A DNA stretch of 64,000 bases. Source: Cobetia marina (GTDB lineage: Bacteria; Pseudomonadota; Gammaproteobacteria; Pseudomonadales; Halomonadaceae). The stretch covers positions 372,001-436,000 of the forward strand of contig NZ_CP017114.1 of the NCBI RefSeq assembly GCF_001720485.1. Reading direction: 5' to 3'. Both the position numbers and the translations under genes were made by a program. The notes beneath the pieces were generated by a model. That model saw nothing but the letters and a program-made list of their open reading frames with translations, had not been told where the DNA came from and ran no database searches. Below, piece by piece: positions 11,212 to 20,382 of the stretch (position 1 is the stretch's first letter; every line of letters starts with the position of its first letter).

Positions 11212-12744
11212 ATGTCTCTGTCTTCTTCACTGGACTCGATGTCCTCGTCTCCGCAGTCTCTTGGCGAGATGGCGGAATCGCGCGCACTCGTTGCCGTCCG
11301 TGCGGCGTTGGCAACAACGGATTCACGGCACACGGTATGGATCGCACTCTCGGGCGGACTGGATTCGGTGATGCTGGCGAGGCTGGCGGCACGAGCGACG
11401 CAGGAGTGCCCGCGGCGACTGCGGCTGGTGCATGTGCACCATGGCCTGCAGGCGGCCAATGATGATTTCGAGCGTCTGGCGCGCAGGCTGGCCTCGCGGT
11501 TGGGGTTGCCGTTGAGTGTGCGCCATCTGGCGCTGGATGAGGCGGCATTCAAGTCGCGAGGCGTGGAGGCTGCCGCACGTGAGGCGCGGCTGGCGGCACT
11601 GACGGCCTGTCTGGCGGCGGGCGATAGCCTGTGGCTGGCGCAGCATCAGGATGATCAGGCCGAGACATTGTTGCTCAACGCGCTGCGCGGCAGTGGCGGG
11701 CGCGGGCTGGCGGCCATGCCGCCTGAGCGGGCGCTGACTGTGGGCAACTCGCCCACTGGGCGAGATCTGCCCCCCCATGCGCGTGCACGACTGGTACGCC
11801 CGCTGCTGGATGTCTCTCGCCGTGATCTCGAGACTCTGGCGAGTCAGCAAGGGCTGTGTGTCTCACGAGACTGGTGCGAGGACCCCAGCAATCTCAGTCA
11901 GCGTTTCGATCGCAATTATCTGCGTCACACGGTGCTGCCGGCACTCGAAGGGCGTTGGCCACAGGCTGCGGGCAGCCTTGCGCGCTCGGCGCAGCAGCTC
12001 CAGGAAGAGCAGTCATTGCTGGATGAGCTGGCGGCCGAGCTGCTGGCGAAGGTACGGCTGTCAGGCGCGGAGCGCGTCACGCCGGGGCAGGAGCAAGAGC
12101 AAGAGCAAGAGCAAGAGCAAGAGCAAGAGCAAGAGCAAGAGCAAGAGCAAGAGCAAGAGCAAGAGCAAGAGCAAGAGCAAGAGCAGGAGCAGGAGGTGCA
12201 GCTGTCGTTGGCACGTCTGGGCGAGTTGAGTGAGCCACGCCAGCGTCTGGTGTTGCGTCACCTGTGCCAATCACGCGGCTGGCCGGTGCCGCCGCGCGGG
12301 CGCCTGGCCAGTCTGCAGCAGTGGATCGCCACGCCGCCGGACTCGGTGGCGGAGGTGCGCTGGCACAGTCCGGTCTCAAGTCTGGTGGTGCGCCTCTGGC
12401 GCGGTCAGCTGTGGTGGCAGGTGAGTGATACCGTTACAAGGCATGGTCTTGGTGATGGGGTCAGTGACTGCCAACGGCGTGAACTGGATGATCGGGCGAG
12501 ACAGAGCTGGCAGGCATTGGCCGCGCAGGAGGACGAAGTCGTGATCGGTCAGCGTCAGCCGGGTGATGTCATGCGTCTGGCTGACAGGGGCCGGCGGGAC
12601 CTCAAGCGCCTGCTGCAGGAAGCCGACATCCCACCCTGGCAGCGCCACCAGCTGCGGGTAGCGCGACGTGCCCGCGATCAAGCCATCGTGGCGCTATGGC
12701 ATCCCGCGTGCGGGTGGTGGTTGCGAGCAAAGCCGAGTGGCTGA
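11212..12744 (+). CDS. tilS: tRNA(Ile)-lysidine synthase with expanded Glu-Gln repeat
   Basis: TilS converts C34 of the CAU-anticodon tRNA-Ile to lysidine using ATP and lysine, so that the tRNA reads AUA. The P-loop-like LSGGLDSVML (SGGxDS motif) is near residue 45. HVHHGLQA and the QHQDDQAETLLLNALRGSGGRGLAAM segment are typical. The C-terminal TilS domain includes RQPGDVMRL and DLKRLLQEADIPPWQR. At 510 residues it is longer than usual (about 430-440). Part of the excess is an uninterrupted (Glu-Gln)17 tract at residues about 294-327 between the catalytic and C-terminal domains, encoded by 15 perfect GAGCAA units. GGGAG upstream supports the ATG at 11212. The gene follows accA, as in E. coli. 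Confidence 0.93.
   Translation: MSLSSSLDSMSSSPQSLGEMAESRALVAVRAALATTDSRHTVWIALSGGLDSVMLARLAARATQECPRRLRLVHVHHGLQAANDDFERLARRLASRLGLPLSVRHLALDEAAFKSRGVEAAAREARLAALTACLAAGDSLWLAQHQDDQAETLLLNALRGSGGRGLAAMPPERALTVGNSPTGRDLPPHARARLVRPLLDVSRRDLETLASQQGLCVSRDWCEDPSNLSQRFDRNYLRHTVLPALEGRWPQAAGSLARSAQQLQEEQSLLDELAAELLAKVRLSGAERVTPGQEQEQEQEQEQEQEQEQEQEQEQEQEQEQEQEQEQEVQLSLARLGELSEPRQRLVLRHLCQSRGWPVPPRGRLASLQQWIATPPDSVAEVRWHSPVSSLVVRLWRGQLWWQVSDTVTRHGLGDGVSDCQRRELDDRARQSWQALAAQEDEVVIGQRQPGDVMRLADRGRRDLKRLLQEADIPPWQRHQLRVARRARDQAIVALWHPACGWWLRAKPSG
12091..12192 (+). repeat. GAGCAA hexanucleotide microsatellite in tilS
   Basis: Fifteen perfect tandem copies of GAGCAA (12091-12180) are followed by two of GAGCAG (12181-12192). 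The unit is six bases, so copy-number slippage would change protein length by two residues without breaking the frame. The absence of synonymous drift among 15 copies suggests recent expansion. Confidence 0.97.
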
Positions 12745-12762
12745 CTGTGGGCCTCAGAAGTC

Positions 12763-12802
12763 GGCCCCGGGAGTCAGTCTCGACAGAGAGTCTCACGGGG
12801 CC
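12763..12802. terminator. Possible hairpin between convergent tilS and ppx
   Basis: GGCCCCG (12763-12769) pairs with CGGGGCC (12796-12802) around a 26-base loop. There is no clear U-tract. It sits in the 104-base convergent gap, where a bidirectional terminator would be expected. Weak call. Confidence 0.3.
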
Positions 12803-12848
12803 CTGGGCGTAGTGGCGGGACAGCACGAGGCCAGGGCGGCGTCCGTTC

Positions 12849-14411
12849 TCAGTCGACGTCTTCGAGGGTGAGCGTCATGTCGGCGGCCTTCTGCAGACTG
12901 CTTTCCTGGGTCAGGTCATCACAGATCAGACTGTGATCCCGATATTCTTCTGCCAGGCTCAGCCGCAATTCGTCGCCCTTGGCGCTCAATTGCGTGCCGA
13001 GGACAGGCTGTTCAGGGCGTGAATGATTGAGCATCACGGCGATGCGCAGCAGGCGTGCCAGACGGGCGAGGCGTGGCTGGAGCGTCAGCGGCAGATTGGC
13101 AAGCTCCCGGCTGGCGAACTTGCGACGATGGGCGCGTACCAGGAAGGCGAGCGCCTTCTGCTCCGGTCGCGAGAACCCCTGCAGGTCGGAATGCTCGATC
13201 AGGTAGGCGCCATGACGATGGAACTGGCTATGCGAGATGGCCAGCCCGACTTCATGCAGTTCGGCCCCCCAGGCCAGCATCTGACGGGAGGTTGCCCCCA
13301 GTGACCACGCATCCGCGACCTGGTCGAACAGCGCCAGCGCGGTATCGCGCACGTTGGCCGCATGGCGGGTGTCGATACCATAGCGACGGCGCAGCAGATC
13401 GATGGCCGCGATGCGCGAGTCTTCCGCCGTATTGCGACCGATCAGATCAAACAGCACGCCTTCGCGCAACGCGCCATCGGAGTAGCGGATCTGCTCGAGT
13501 TCCAGGGCTTCGAAGATACCGCACAGGATCGCGACCCCGGCCGGGAAGACGCTGGCGCGGTCACTTTTCAGGCCTGGCAGGCTGACCTTGTCGAGACGCT
13601 TGAATCCCAAGAGAGCGGTGCGCAGCCGATGGAGTCCCTCGCGAGTCACCAGGCCGTGTGCTGCCCAGCCATGGGCTTCCATCACGCTGGCGGCTGCCTT
13701 GATGGTGCCGGAGGAGCCGACGGGGTCGTCCCAGCCCAGCTCGCGATAGCTGCGCTGTATGCTGGCCAGCTCCGAGCGAGCGGCCAGTTCGGCACGGCGC
13801 ATGCGTTTCTCGCTGATCTCGCCGTCAGAGAAGAATGCCTTGGTATAGGCCACGCAGCCCATGTGCAGACTTTCCAGCAACAGCGGCTCGAACTGTTCAC
13901 CGATGATGAATTCCGTCGAGCCGCCGCCGATGTCGATGATGAGGCGCTTGCCATGCACATCGGCCAGGGCATGGGCGGCCCCCAGATAGATCAGGCGCGC
14001 TTCTTCACGGCCGGCGATGATCTCGATGGGATGCCCTAGCAATTCCTCGGCGCGATCGATCAATGTCTGGCTGTTGTGCGCGGCACGCAGCGCGTTGGTG
14101 CCGACGATGCGCAGATGCTCCGCCTCGATGCCATCCAGGAAGGGCGCGAACTGTGCGAGGCAGTTGAGCGCACGCTCCATGGCATCTTCACTGAGCATGC
14201 CGTCTTCATCCAGGCCAGCTGCCAGCTGGATCTTCTCGCCCTGCTTGGCCACGACCTGCAATTGTCCGGCCTGATGATTGGCCAGCAGCAGATGGAAACT
14301 GTTGGAGCCGAGATCGATGGCGGCCAGCTTCAACAGTGGTGCATCGTCACTGGTGTCCGTGGCAGCGGGGGAGCTGTCAGGTAGAGAGGAGGCTGAATCA
14401 CTCAAATGCAT
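12849..14411 (-). CDS. ppx: Exopolyphosphatase / pppGpp phosphohydrolase family
   Basis: Ppx/GppA enzymes release phosphate from the ends of polyphosphate and some hydrolyse pppGpp. The 520 residues begin with a variable leader of about 28. The actin-like ATPase fold follows: AAIDLGSNSFHLLLANHQAG (phosphate 1), then ALRAAHNSQTLIDRAEELLG, GREEARLIYLGAAHAL, and IDIGGGSTEFIIGE (phosphate 2). The C-terminal half has HD-like helical character (WGAELHEVGLAISH, RPEQKALAFLVRAHRR). Ppx and GppA are hard to separate by eye. Length and adjacency to trxA-rho, as in Pseudomonas ppx, favour Ppx. It is divergent from trxA and convergent with tilS. The ppk gene is about 12 kb away. Confidence 0.9.
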   Translation of the reverse strand: MHLSDSASSLPDSSPAATDTSDDAPLLKLAAIDLGSNSFHLLLANHQAGQLQVVAKQGEKIQLAAGLDEDGMLSEDAMERALNCLAQFAPFLDGIEAEHLRIVGTNALRAAHNSQTLIDRAEELLGHPIEIIAGREEARLIYLGAAHALADVHGKRLIIDIGGGSTEFIIGEQFEPLLLESLHMGCVAYTKAFFSDGEISEKRMRRAELAARSELASIQRSYRELGWDDPVGSSGTIKAAASVMEAHGWAAHGLVTREGLHRLRTALLGFKRLDKVSLPGLKSDRASVFPAGVAILCGIFEALELEQIRYSDGALREGVLFDLIGRNTAEDSRIAAIDLLRRRYGIDTRHAANVRDTALALFDQVADAWSLGATSRQMLAWGAELHEVGLAISHSQFHRHGAYLIEHSDLQGFSRPEQKALAFLVRAHRRKFASRELANLPLTLQPRLARLARLLRIAVMLNHSRPEQPVLGTQLSAKGDELRLSLAEEYRDHSLICDDLTQESSLQKAADMTLTLEDVD

Positions 14412-14822
14412 GGTCCTTGTGGCAGGTCCTGCTGGCAGGCCTTGCGCGAACGGGCGCTGCTACATGCGCTGTCCTCGAGGGCAGGGCGCCATGTGTCAAG
14501 CCGTCCACGCTGCGGAGTATCACGGTAAAGAATGCAATGTCAGTCTGGATCAAGGTTGCGGCGACTTGTGTGAGGTGTCAAACCTCATGGCATGTCGTCG
14601 GCAGGATCGGTCGAGAGTGGGGCATGTCAGAGACAGGGCGTGGTAGTCTACTGGTGCGACATGACAGTCGTGCGAAGCGCCAGAGAGCGATGCCTCTCGT
14701 GCAAGGCGCTCGCGTGACACCGCTCGTCCCGGGGCTTGCCGTCATCGTCGTCACGCTGAAGCATCATCATTTACCTGCAGGAAGATCAGCAAGGCCGATG
14801 TGGCCTGGGAGATAACGTCGCG
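14412..14822. other. Intergenic region between divergent ppx and trxA
   Basis: These 411 bases have no convincing coding frame. They should hold promoters for ppx (minus) and trxA (plus). I found no -35/-10 pair good enough to call. Confidence 0.6.
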
Positions 14823-15149
14823 ATGAGCGAACGTGTGGCACCGATTTCAGAAAGAGACTTTGAATCCGTGGTGTTGGAGAGCGAGCAGCCGGTACTGGTG
14901 GATTTCTGGGCCTCCTGGTGTGGGCCGTGCAAGACGGTGGCCCCGACACTCGAGTCGCTGGCGGAGGAATATGAAGGGCGGTTGAAGATCGTCAAGGTCG
15001 ATGTCGATGAGGCCCCTGAACTGGCGTCCCGTTTCGGCGTTCGTGGCGTGCCGACCCTGATGCTGTTCCTGTCCGGAAATGTCGAGGCCAGCAAGGTCGG
15101 GGCGATGCCTCGTGCGCAATTGGCCGCCTTCCTGGATGCCAACCTGTGA
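14823..15149 (+). CDS. trxA: Thioredoxin 1
   Basis: This 108-residue protein reduces cytosolic disulfides, including ribonucleotide reductase, using electrons from thioredoxin reductase. The active site WASWCGPCKTVAP is at residues about 28-40. The cis-proline segment GVRGVPTLMLF and the C-terminal helix are standard. The ATG at 14823 gives the normal family start. It lies upstream of rho, as in many gammaproteobacteria, but 528 bases separate them, so rho probably has its own promoter. Confidence 0.97.
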   Translation: MSERVAPISERDFESVVLESEQPVLVDFWASWCGPCKTVAPTLESLAEEYEGRLKIVKVDVDEAPELASRFGVRGVPTLMLFLSGNVEASKVGAMPRAQLAAFLDANL

Positions 15150-15677
15150 TGGGGGATGACGCCGTCAGTTGAGCGGCGGCCCCGTCCCCCGGGCTGCGCT
15201 GGCATGGCCTCTGAGCACGGGACTTGCGTTCGAGGTGAAGCTTGACTACCATCGAGGCGTTCGCCTGATTACACGCTCTCTGATTGCGTCATGTCGACCG
15301 TCCCACGGTCCCCCAGTTGTCAGCCAGCCCTCTGGTAATTCTGTCCTTATATTCACAGGTCAGCCACCAGGCGATTCATACCGCTAGATTCCATATCGAG
15401 AAGACTTTTACGTCAGGAAGCACGACGCCCCATGTCCTTGCGGACGGGCTGCAGTCGCTCGACACTCCGTTGCCGAATCCGTTGTACGGCCGTGGTGAGT
15501 GATCTTTCCTGAACCTTTGGCACCTGTATTCTTTCCACTCAGGCGCTTGCCCCCGGGAATGCTGTCGAGATCAGCCTGCACTCACACAGTACAGTGTCAG
15601 TCTCTGCCTCCTGCTCGTCTTCTCGATTCCCTTCTTATCTTCAGCCCTGCTGACACGAGCTACGTTCAAACAAGCCG
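15150..15677 (+). promoter_or_regulatory. Long rho leader with C-rich, G-poor segment
   Basis: These 528 bases between trxA and rho have no convincing ORF. The part just before rho is pyrimidine-rich. In 15601-15660 I count about 24 C against 9 G, unlike the flanking coding DNA. Rho binds C-rich, G-poor RNA (rut sites), and E. coli rho is known to be autoregulated by Rho-dependent termination in its leader, so this is a plausible rut region (inference). The rho ATG itself has only a weak ribosome site. Confidence 0.5.
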
Positions 15678-16937
15678 ATGAATCTTACCCAACTCAAGCA
15701 AAATACCGTCCCGGAACTGCTGGAACTCGCCCAGACCATGGGGATCGACAACCTGGCACGTTCGCGCAAGCAGGACATCATCTTCGCCATCCTCAAGAAG
15801 CACGCGAAAAGCGGCGAGGATATCTATGGTGATGGTGTGCTGGAAATCCTGCAGGACGGCTTCGGCTTCCTGCGCAGTGCGGATTCTTCCTACCTTGCTG
15901 GCCCCGACGACATCTACGTTTCCCCGTCCCAGATTCGCCGCTTCAATCTGCGCAAGGGCGATACCATTTCCGGCAAGATTCGTCCGCCGAAGGAAGGGGA
16001 ACGTTACTTCGCGCTGCTCAAGGTCAATCAGATCAACTTTGACCGTCCCGAGAACGCCAAGCACAAGATCCTGTTCGAGAACCTGACGCCGCTGTTCCCG
16101 CAATCGCGTCTGCTGATGGAAATCGGCAACGGTTCCACCGAGGACATCACCTCGCGCATCCTGGATCTCACGGCCCCGATCGGCAAGGGACAGCGTGGTC
16201 TGATCGTGTCACCGCCCAAGGCGGGCAAGACGATGATGCTGCAGAACATCGCCGCCTCCATCACTCGCAACAACCCCGAATGTCACCTCATCGTGCTGCT
16301 GATCGATGAGCGTCCTGAGGAAGTCACCGAAATGTCGCGCACCGTGCGCGGCGAAGTCGTGGCCTCCACCTTCGATGAGCCGCCGGCCCGTCACGTCCAG
16401 GTCGCCGAGATGGTGATCGAGAAGGCCAAGCGTCTGGTGGAGCACAAGAAGGATGTCGTCATCCTGCTCGATTCCATCACGCGTCTGGCGCGTGCCTACA
16501 ACACCGTGGTGCCGTCCTCCGGCAAGGTGTTGACCGGTGGTGTCGATGCGCATGCCCTCGAGAAGCCGAAGCGCTTCTTCGGTGCCGCGCGCAACATCGA
16601 GGAAGGCGGCAGTCTGACCATCCTCGCCACGGCACTGGTCGACACCGGTTCCAAGATGGACGAAGTCATCTTCGAGGAGTTCAAGGGCACCGGTAACATG
16701 GAAGCGCACCTCGACCGCAAGCTGGCCGAGCGTCGTGTCTTCCCGGCACTCAACATCCGTCGTTCCGGTACGCGTCGTGAAGACCTGATCGCGTCTGAAG
16801 ATGAAATGCAGCGCATGTGGATCCTGCGCAAGCTGCTCAATCCGATGGAAGACGTGGCCGCGACCGAATTCCTGATCGACCGCCTGAAAGATACCAAGAC
16901 CAACCTCGAGTTCTTCGAGGCCATGAAGCGCCGCTGA
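15678..16937 (+). CDS. rho: Transcription termination factor Rho
   Basis: Rho is a hexameric RNA-dependent ATPase that ends transcription of untranslated RNA. The 419 residues match E. coli Rho in length. The N-terminal domain [19 protein letters not shown] is followed by the primary RNA-binding OB fold ([30 protein letters not shown]). The Walker A segment [19 protein letters not shown], Walker B region [17 protein letters not shown]-loop and secondary site ([13 protein letters not shown]) are intact. The ATG at 15678 gives the canonical start. Two strong palindromes follow the stop. Confidence 0.98.
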   Translation: MNLTQLKQNTVPELLELAQTMGIDNLARSRKQDIIFAILKKHAKSGEDIYGDGVLEILQDGFGFLRSADSSYLAGPDDIYVSPSQIRRFNLRKGDTISGKIRPPKEGERYFALLKVNQINFDRPENAKHKILFENLTPLFPQSRLLMEIGNGSTEDITSRILDLTAPIGKGQRGLIVSPPKAGKTMMLQNIAASITRNNPECHLIVLLIDERPEEVTEMSRTVRGEVVASTFDEPPARHVQVAEMVIEKAKRLVEHKKDVVILLDSITRLARAYNTVVPSSGKVLTGGVDAHALEKPKRFFGAARNIEEGGSLTILATALVDTGSKMDEVIFEEFKGTGNMEAHLDRKLAERRVFPALNIRRSGTRREDLIASEDEMQRMWILRKLLNPMEDVAATEFLIDRLKDTKTNLEFFEAMKRR

Positions 16938-16970
16938 GCCGATGTCCTGAGTTGACGAGGCAATGCCATG

Positions 16971-17016
16971 GATTCCCCACGTGATTCCGTTCAATGACGG
17001 AATCACGTGGGGAATC
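16971..17016 (+). repeat. Perfect 20-bp inverted repeat downstream of rho
   Basis: A 20-base arm (16971-16990, beginning GATTCCCCACGTG) is perfectly repeated inverted at 16997-17016 around the loop TCAATG. No U-tract follows. It stands directly before a second palindrome at 17028-17061, so the two form a tandem hairpin array in the rho-ubiD gap. Confidence 0.9.
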
Positions 17017-17027
17017 AGCACTTCCCG

Positions 17028-17061
17028 AGACGCCCATCTCCTGATCAGGAGATGGGCGTCT
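17028..17061 (+). terminator. rho terminator-like perfect palindrome
   Basis: A 34-base self-complementary sequence (17028-17061, centre CTGATCAG) begins AGACGCCCATC and ends in CTT followed by GCGTTG. In RNA the central bases form the loop. The TGCGTT tail matches the accA and aromatic-leader hairpins. Confidence 0.7.
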
Positions 17062-17134
17062 TGCGTTGTCGGCCTGCCGACTATCGGCTGGCAATGGTAT
17101 GCTCGGAACCTGATCAAGCCGACCGGAAACTCCC

Positions 17135-18604
17135 ATGCAGTATCGAGACTTGCGCGATTTCATCGCGGCGCTGGAAGAGAAGGGCGAACTCAAGCGCATT
17201 CGTGCCGAGGTGGACCCTTACCTGGAGATGACCGAGATCTGCGATCGCACCCTGAAGGCGGGTGGTCCGGCGTTGCTGTTCGAGAACGTCAAGGGCCACA
17301 GCATGCCGGTGCTGGGCAATCTGTTCGGCACACCGCGTCGTGTGGCGCTGGGCATGGGGCAGGAATCGGTCGAGGCGCTGCGCGAAGTCGGCGAGCTGCT
17401 CGCCTTCCTCAAGGAGCCGGAGCCGCCCAGAGGCTTCCGTGATGCCTGGGACAAGTTGCCGATCTTCAAGCAGGTGATGAGCATGGGCCCCAAGCGGGTC
17501 AAGCGTGCGCCCTGTCAGGAAGTCGTGCTGGAAGGGGATGATGTCGATCTCGACATGATTCCGATCCAGCACTGCTGGCCCGGAGATGCCGCGCCGCTGG
17601 TGACCTGGCCGCTGGTGATTACCCGCGGGCCGCACAAGGAGCGTCAGAACCTCGGCATCTACCGTCAGCAGAAGCTTGGCAAGAATCGGCTGATCATGCG
17701 CTGGCTGGCGCACCGTGGCGGGGCTCTGGATTTCCGTGAGTGGCAGAAGGCCCATCCGGGTGAGCCCTTCCCGGTCGCCGTGGCGCTGGGGGCTGACCCG
17801 GCGACGATTCTGGGCGCTGTCACTCCGGTGCCGGATACGCTGTCCGAGTATGCCTTCGCGGGGCTGCTGCGCGGCTCGCGCACCGAGCTGGTCAAATGTG
17901 GCCTGTCGGAGCTCGAGGTGCCGGCCAGCGCCGAGATCATCCTCGAGGGCTACCTGTATCCGGATGACATGGCACCGGAAGGCCCCTACGGCGATCACAC
18001 CGGCTATTACAACGAGGTCGAGACCTTCCCCGTCTTCACCATCGAGCGCATCACCCATCGGCGCGATCCGATCTATCACTCGACCTATACCGGGCGTCCA
18101 CCGGATGAGCCGGCGATTCTCGGTCTGGCCCTCAATGAGGTCTTCGTGCCGATTCTGCGCAAGCAGTTCCCGGAGATCGTCGACTTCTATCTGCCGCCGG
18201 AGGGATGCTCCTACCGCATGGCGGTGGTGACGATGAAGAAGCAGTACCCCGGCCACGCCAAGCGCGTGATGATGGGAGTCTGGAGCTTCCTGCGCCAGTT
18301 CATGTATACCAAGTTCGTGATCGTGCTGGATGATGATGTCGATGCCCGCAAGTGGGAAGATGTCATCTGGGCCATCACCACGCGGATGGACCCGAGCCGT
18401 GATACCGTTCTGGTCGACAATACGCCGATCGACTATCTCGATTTCGCCTCGCCAACGGCGGGGCTCGGCTCCAAGATGGGCATGGATGCCACCAACAAGT
18501 GGCCCGGCGAGACCGACCGCGAATGGGGCGAGCCCATCGTGATGAGCGACGAGATCGTCTCGCGGGTCGATGAGCGCTGGGACAGTCTGGGCATTCTGGA
18601 TTGA
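17135..18604 (+). CDS. ubiD: 4-hydroxy-3-polyprenylbenzoate decarboxylase
   Basis: UbiD removes the carboxyl group of 4-hydroxy-3-polyprenylbenzoate in ubiquinone synthesis, using the prenylated FMN made by UbiX. The 489 residues start [22 protein letters not shown], typical of UbiD. The active-site region [20 protein letters not shown] is near residue 290, and C-terminal [20 protein letters not shown] is conserved. The ATG at 17135 follows a short gap after the rho palindromes. The next gene is a Fre-like flavin reductase, the same neighbour as in E. coli (ubiD-fre). Confidence 0.95.
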   Translation: MQYRDLRDFIAALEEKGELKRIRAEVDPYLEMTEICDRTLKAGGPALLFENVKGHSMPVLGNLFGTPRRVALGMGQESVEALREVGELLAFLKEPEPPRGFRDAWDKLPIFKQVMSMGPKRVKRAPCQEVVLEGDDVDLDMIPIQHCWPGDAAPLVTWPLVITRGPHKERQNLGIYRQQKLGKNRLIMRWLAHRGGALDFREWQKAHPGEPFPVAVALGADPATILGAVTPVPDTLSEYAFAGLLRGSRTELVKCGLSELEVPASAEIILEGYLYPDDMAPEGPYGDHTGYYNEVETFPVFTIERITHRRDPIYHSTYTGRPPDEPAILGLALNEVFVPILRKQFPEIVDFYLPPEGCSYRMAVVTMKKQYPGHAKRVMMGVWSFLRQFMYTKFVIVLDDDVDARKWEDVIWAITTRMDPSRDTVLVDNTPIDYLDFASPTAGLGSKMGMDATNKWPGETDREWGEPIVMSDEIVSRVDERWDSLGILD

Positions 18605-18688
18605 GTCTCACCTGACCATCACCACTCATGCATTTACCCTGCCTCGGCGCCAGGCGTCGCGGCAGGCTTCAGACAACAAGAGGATACG

Positions 18689-19483
18689 ATGACGGCGCGG
18701 ACCCTGACCTGTCATGTCGAGAGTGTGGAAGACCTGACCCCGGACGTGTTTCGTGTGCGCTTTGCCGCACGTCCCGAGGCCCTGGCGCATGCGCCGGGCC
18801 AGTATCTCGAGATGAAGCTCGACGACACCACCTGGGTACCGTTCTCCATCGCCAACGCTGCCAAGGGAGATGGCGTGCTTGAGCTGCATATCCAGCACTG
18901 GCCGGAGCGCAGCAACTCGGCGCGTCTGCGCAGCCTGCTGGTCGCGGCCAATCAGCTGGAGTTGCGCCTGCCGAATGGCGAATGCGTGCTCGATCTCGAC
19001 GACCCCAGTCCCGTCGTGCTGATCTGTGCCGGTACCGGATTCTCGCAGATGCATGCCATGTTGCAGGCAGCGTTTGCACACGGCCTCAATCAGCCCATCG
19101 AACTGTGGTGGGCCGCGCGTGAGCGTCGGGATCTGTATCTGGAAAGCGCCGCGCTCCACTGGGCCGCCAGTCAGCCCAATTTCCGCTACGTGCCGGTACT
19201 GGAAGAAGCGCCTGAGGCGGGTGATGCTCACCATCAGGCACTGGAAGCGGCTGGGGTCGAGGCAAGCTTCAATGGCCATATCGGTCGTATCGATGATGCG
19301 CTGCGAGCGCATGCGGAGAGCATGGCAGGCAAGCGCGTCTATCTGTCGGGCTCGCCCGGCATGGTCTATGCCTGTGTCGATGCGCTGACGCCGTTGGGGG
19401 TCGAGGCCAGCGCGCTGAGCTCCGATGTCTTCAGTTATGCACCACGCGAGCCGCTGCTGGATCCGGCGCTGGTATCCGGCTGA
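18689..19483 (+). CDS. fre: NAD(P)H-flavin reductase, Fre-like
   Basis: The 264 residues have a ferredoxin-reductase fold. An N-terminal FAD/flavin beta-barrel carries PGQYLEMKL and PFSIANA (the RxxS-like flavin motif region). An NAD(P)-binding half follows with VLICAGTGFSQMHAMLQAA, WWAARERRDLY and a late YLSGSPGMVYACVDAL. Fre reduces free flavins and Fe(III) complexes. Adjacency to ubiD repeats the E. coli arrangement and fits supply of reduced flavin to UbiX/UbiD chemistry (inference). AGGAT precedes the ATG. A related CDP-6-deoxyhexose reductase-type function is less likely, since no 2Fe-2S ferredoxin domain is present. Confidence 0.85.
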   Translation: MTARTLTCHVESVEDLTPDVFRVRFAARPEALAHAPGQYLEMKLDDTTWVPFSIANAAKGDGVLELHIQHWPERSNSARLRSLLVAANQLELRLPNGECVLDLDDPSPVVLICAGTGFSQMHAMLQAAFAHGLNQPIELWWAARERRDLYLESAALHWAASQPNFRYVPVLEEAPEAGDAHHQALEAAGVEASFNGHIGRIDDALRAHAESMAGKRVYLSGSPGMVYACVDALTPLGVEASALSSDVFSYAPREPLLDPALVSG

Positions 19484-19516
19484 AGCTGCCTGACGTTGCC
19501 TGAAGGAGTCGAGTGA

Positions 19517-20230
19517 ATGAGTCAGTCCCCCATTCTGATCACCGGTGGCGCCCAGCGACTGGGGCGCTACTGCGCCGAACGTCTGGTGGATGATGGCCAT
19601 CCCGTCATCATCAGTTACCGACGTGAGCGCGAAGAGCTCGATGCCCTGCGGGCGTTGGGTATCCGCACCGTCCAGGCGGATTTCTCCAGTGAGGCGGGCA
19701 TCCAGGCCTTCATCGCGACGATTCGTGAGATGACGCCGACGTTGAGGGCCATCGTGCACAATGCCAGCGACTGGGCGCCGGATGGTGGGGCGGAGGAGCG
19801 CGGCGAGATGTTCGAGCATCTGTTTCGCGTCCACATGCAGGCGCCGTATCTGATCAATCTGGCGCTGCGTGATCTGCTGGAGGCAGGTATCGAGACTCAG
19901 GCCGACATCATTCACATGAGTGATTTCGTGGTCCAGAAAGGCTCGCGCAAGCATGCGGCCTACGCGGCCAGCAAGGCGGGGCTCGAGAATCTGACCTTGT
20001 CGTTCGCATCGATGTTCGCGCCACGCATCCAGGTCAACACCATCGCGCCGGCGCTGATCATGCTGCGCCCGGACGACGATGATGACTACGCCGAGCGAGC
20101 GCGGGCCAAGTCTGCGATGCAGAGTGTGCCGGGCCCAGGGGTGATCTGGCAGGCGCTGCGTTATCTGCTGGACAGTCCCTATGTCACGGGCACGACACTG
20201 CCGGTGGATGGCGGACGTCATCTCACGTGA
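19517..20230 (+). CDS. folM: Dihydromonapterin reductase, FolM-like SDR
   Basis: This 237-residue short-chain dehydrogenase has the cofactor motif ITGGAQRLGRYCAERL (TGGxxxxG, with Arg favouring NADPH), IVHNASDW in place of NNAG, and the catalytic YAASKAGLENL (YxxxK). IRTVQADFSSEAGIQAF and the HNAS motif closely resemble E. coli FolM, which reduces dihydromonapterin and, weakly, dihydrofolate. The C-terminal TGTTLPVDGGRHL is standard for SDRs. The ATG at 19517 follows a GGAGTCGAG ribosome site. It may be co-transcribed with ubiD-fre (34-base gap to fre). Confidence 0.85.
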   Translation: MSQSPILITGGAQRLGRYCAERLVDDGHPVIISYRREREELDALRALGIRTVQADFSSEAGIQAFIATIREMTPTLRAIVHNASDWAPDGGAEERGEMFEHLFRVHMQAPYLINLALRDLLEAGIETQADIIHMSDFVVQKGSRKHAAYAASKAGLENLTLSFASMFAPRIQVNTIAPALIMLRPDDDDDYAERARAKSAMQSVPGPGVIWQALRYLLDSPYVTGTTLPVDGGRHLT

Positions 20231-20291
20231 CGGGTGTTTCCTGCCGGTGTCCGGGTAGCCTCCAGGGATCGAGGCCCGGCAGGGCAGCATG

Positions 20292-20324
20292 AAAAAGGCC
20301 CCCGCTGAGAAGCGGGGGCTTTTT
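20292..20324. terminator. Bidirectional terminator, folM / anti-sigma
   Basis: AAAAAGGCCCCCGCT pairs with AGCGGGGGCTTTTT around GAGA. A-run and U-run on opposite sides make it a good intrinsic terminator on both strands between the convergent folM and anti-sigma genes. Confidence 0.9.
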
Positions 20325-20382
20325 CGTTGATGCGGCGTCGTGTGGTGACGCAGCGTTTGCCGCCAGTGCTTGCAGGCAGTGC

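Noticed and set aside
12091..12192. CRISPR-like array
   Set aside because: It is an uninterrupted hexamer repeat within a coding frame with no spacers.
12061..12270. Minus-strand ORF with a long poly-leucine run opposite the tilS repeat
   Set aside because: It is only the reverse complement of the GAGCAA microsatellite; no signal or gene context.
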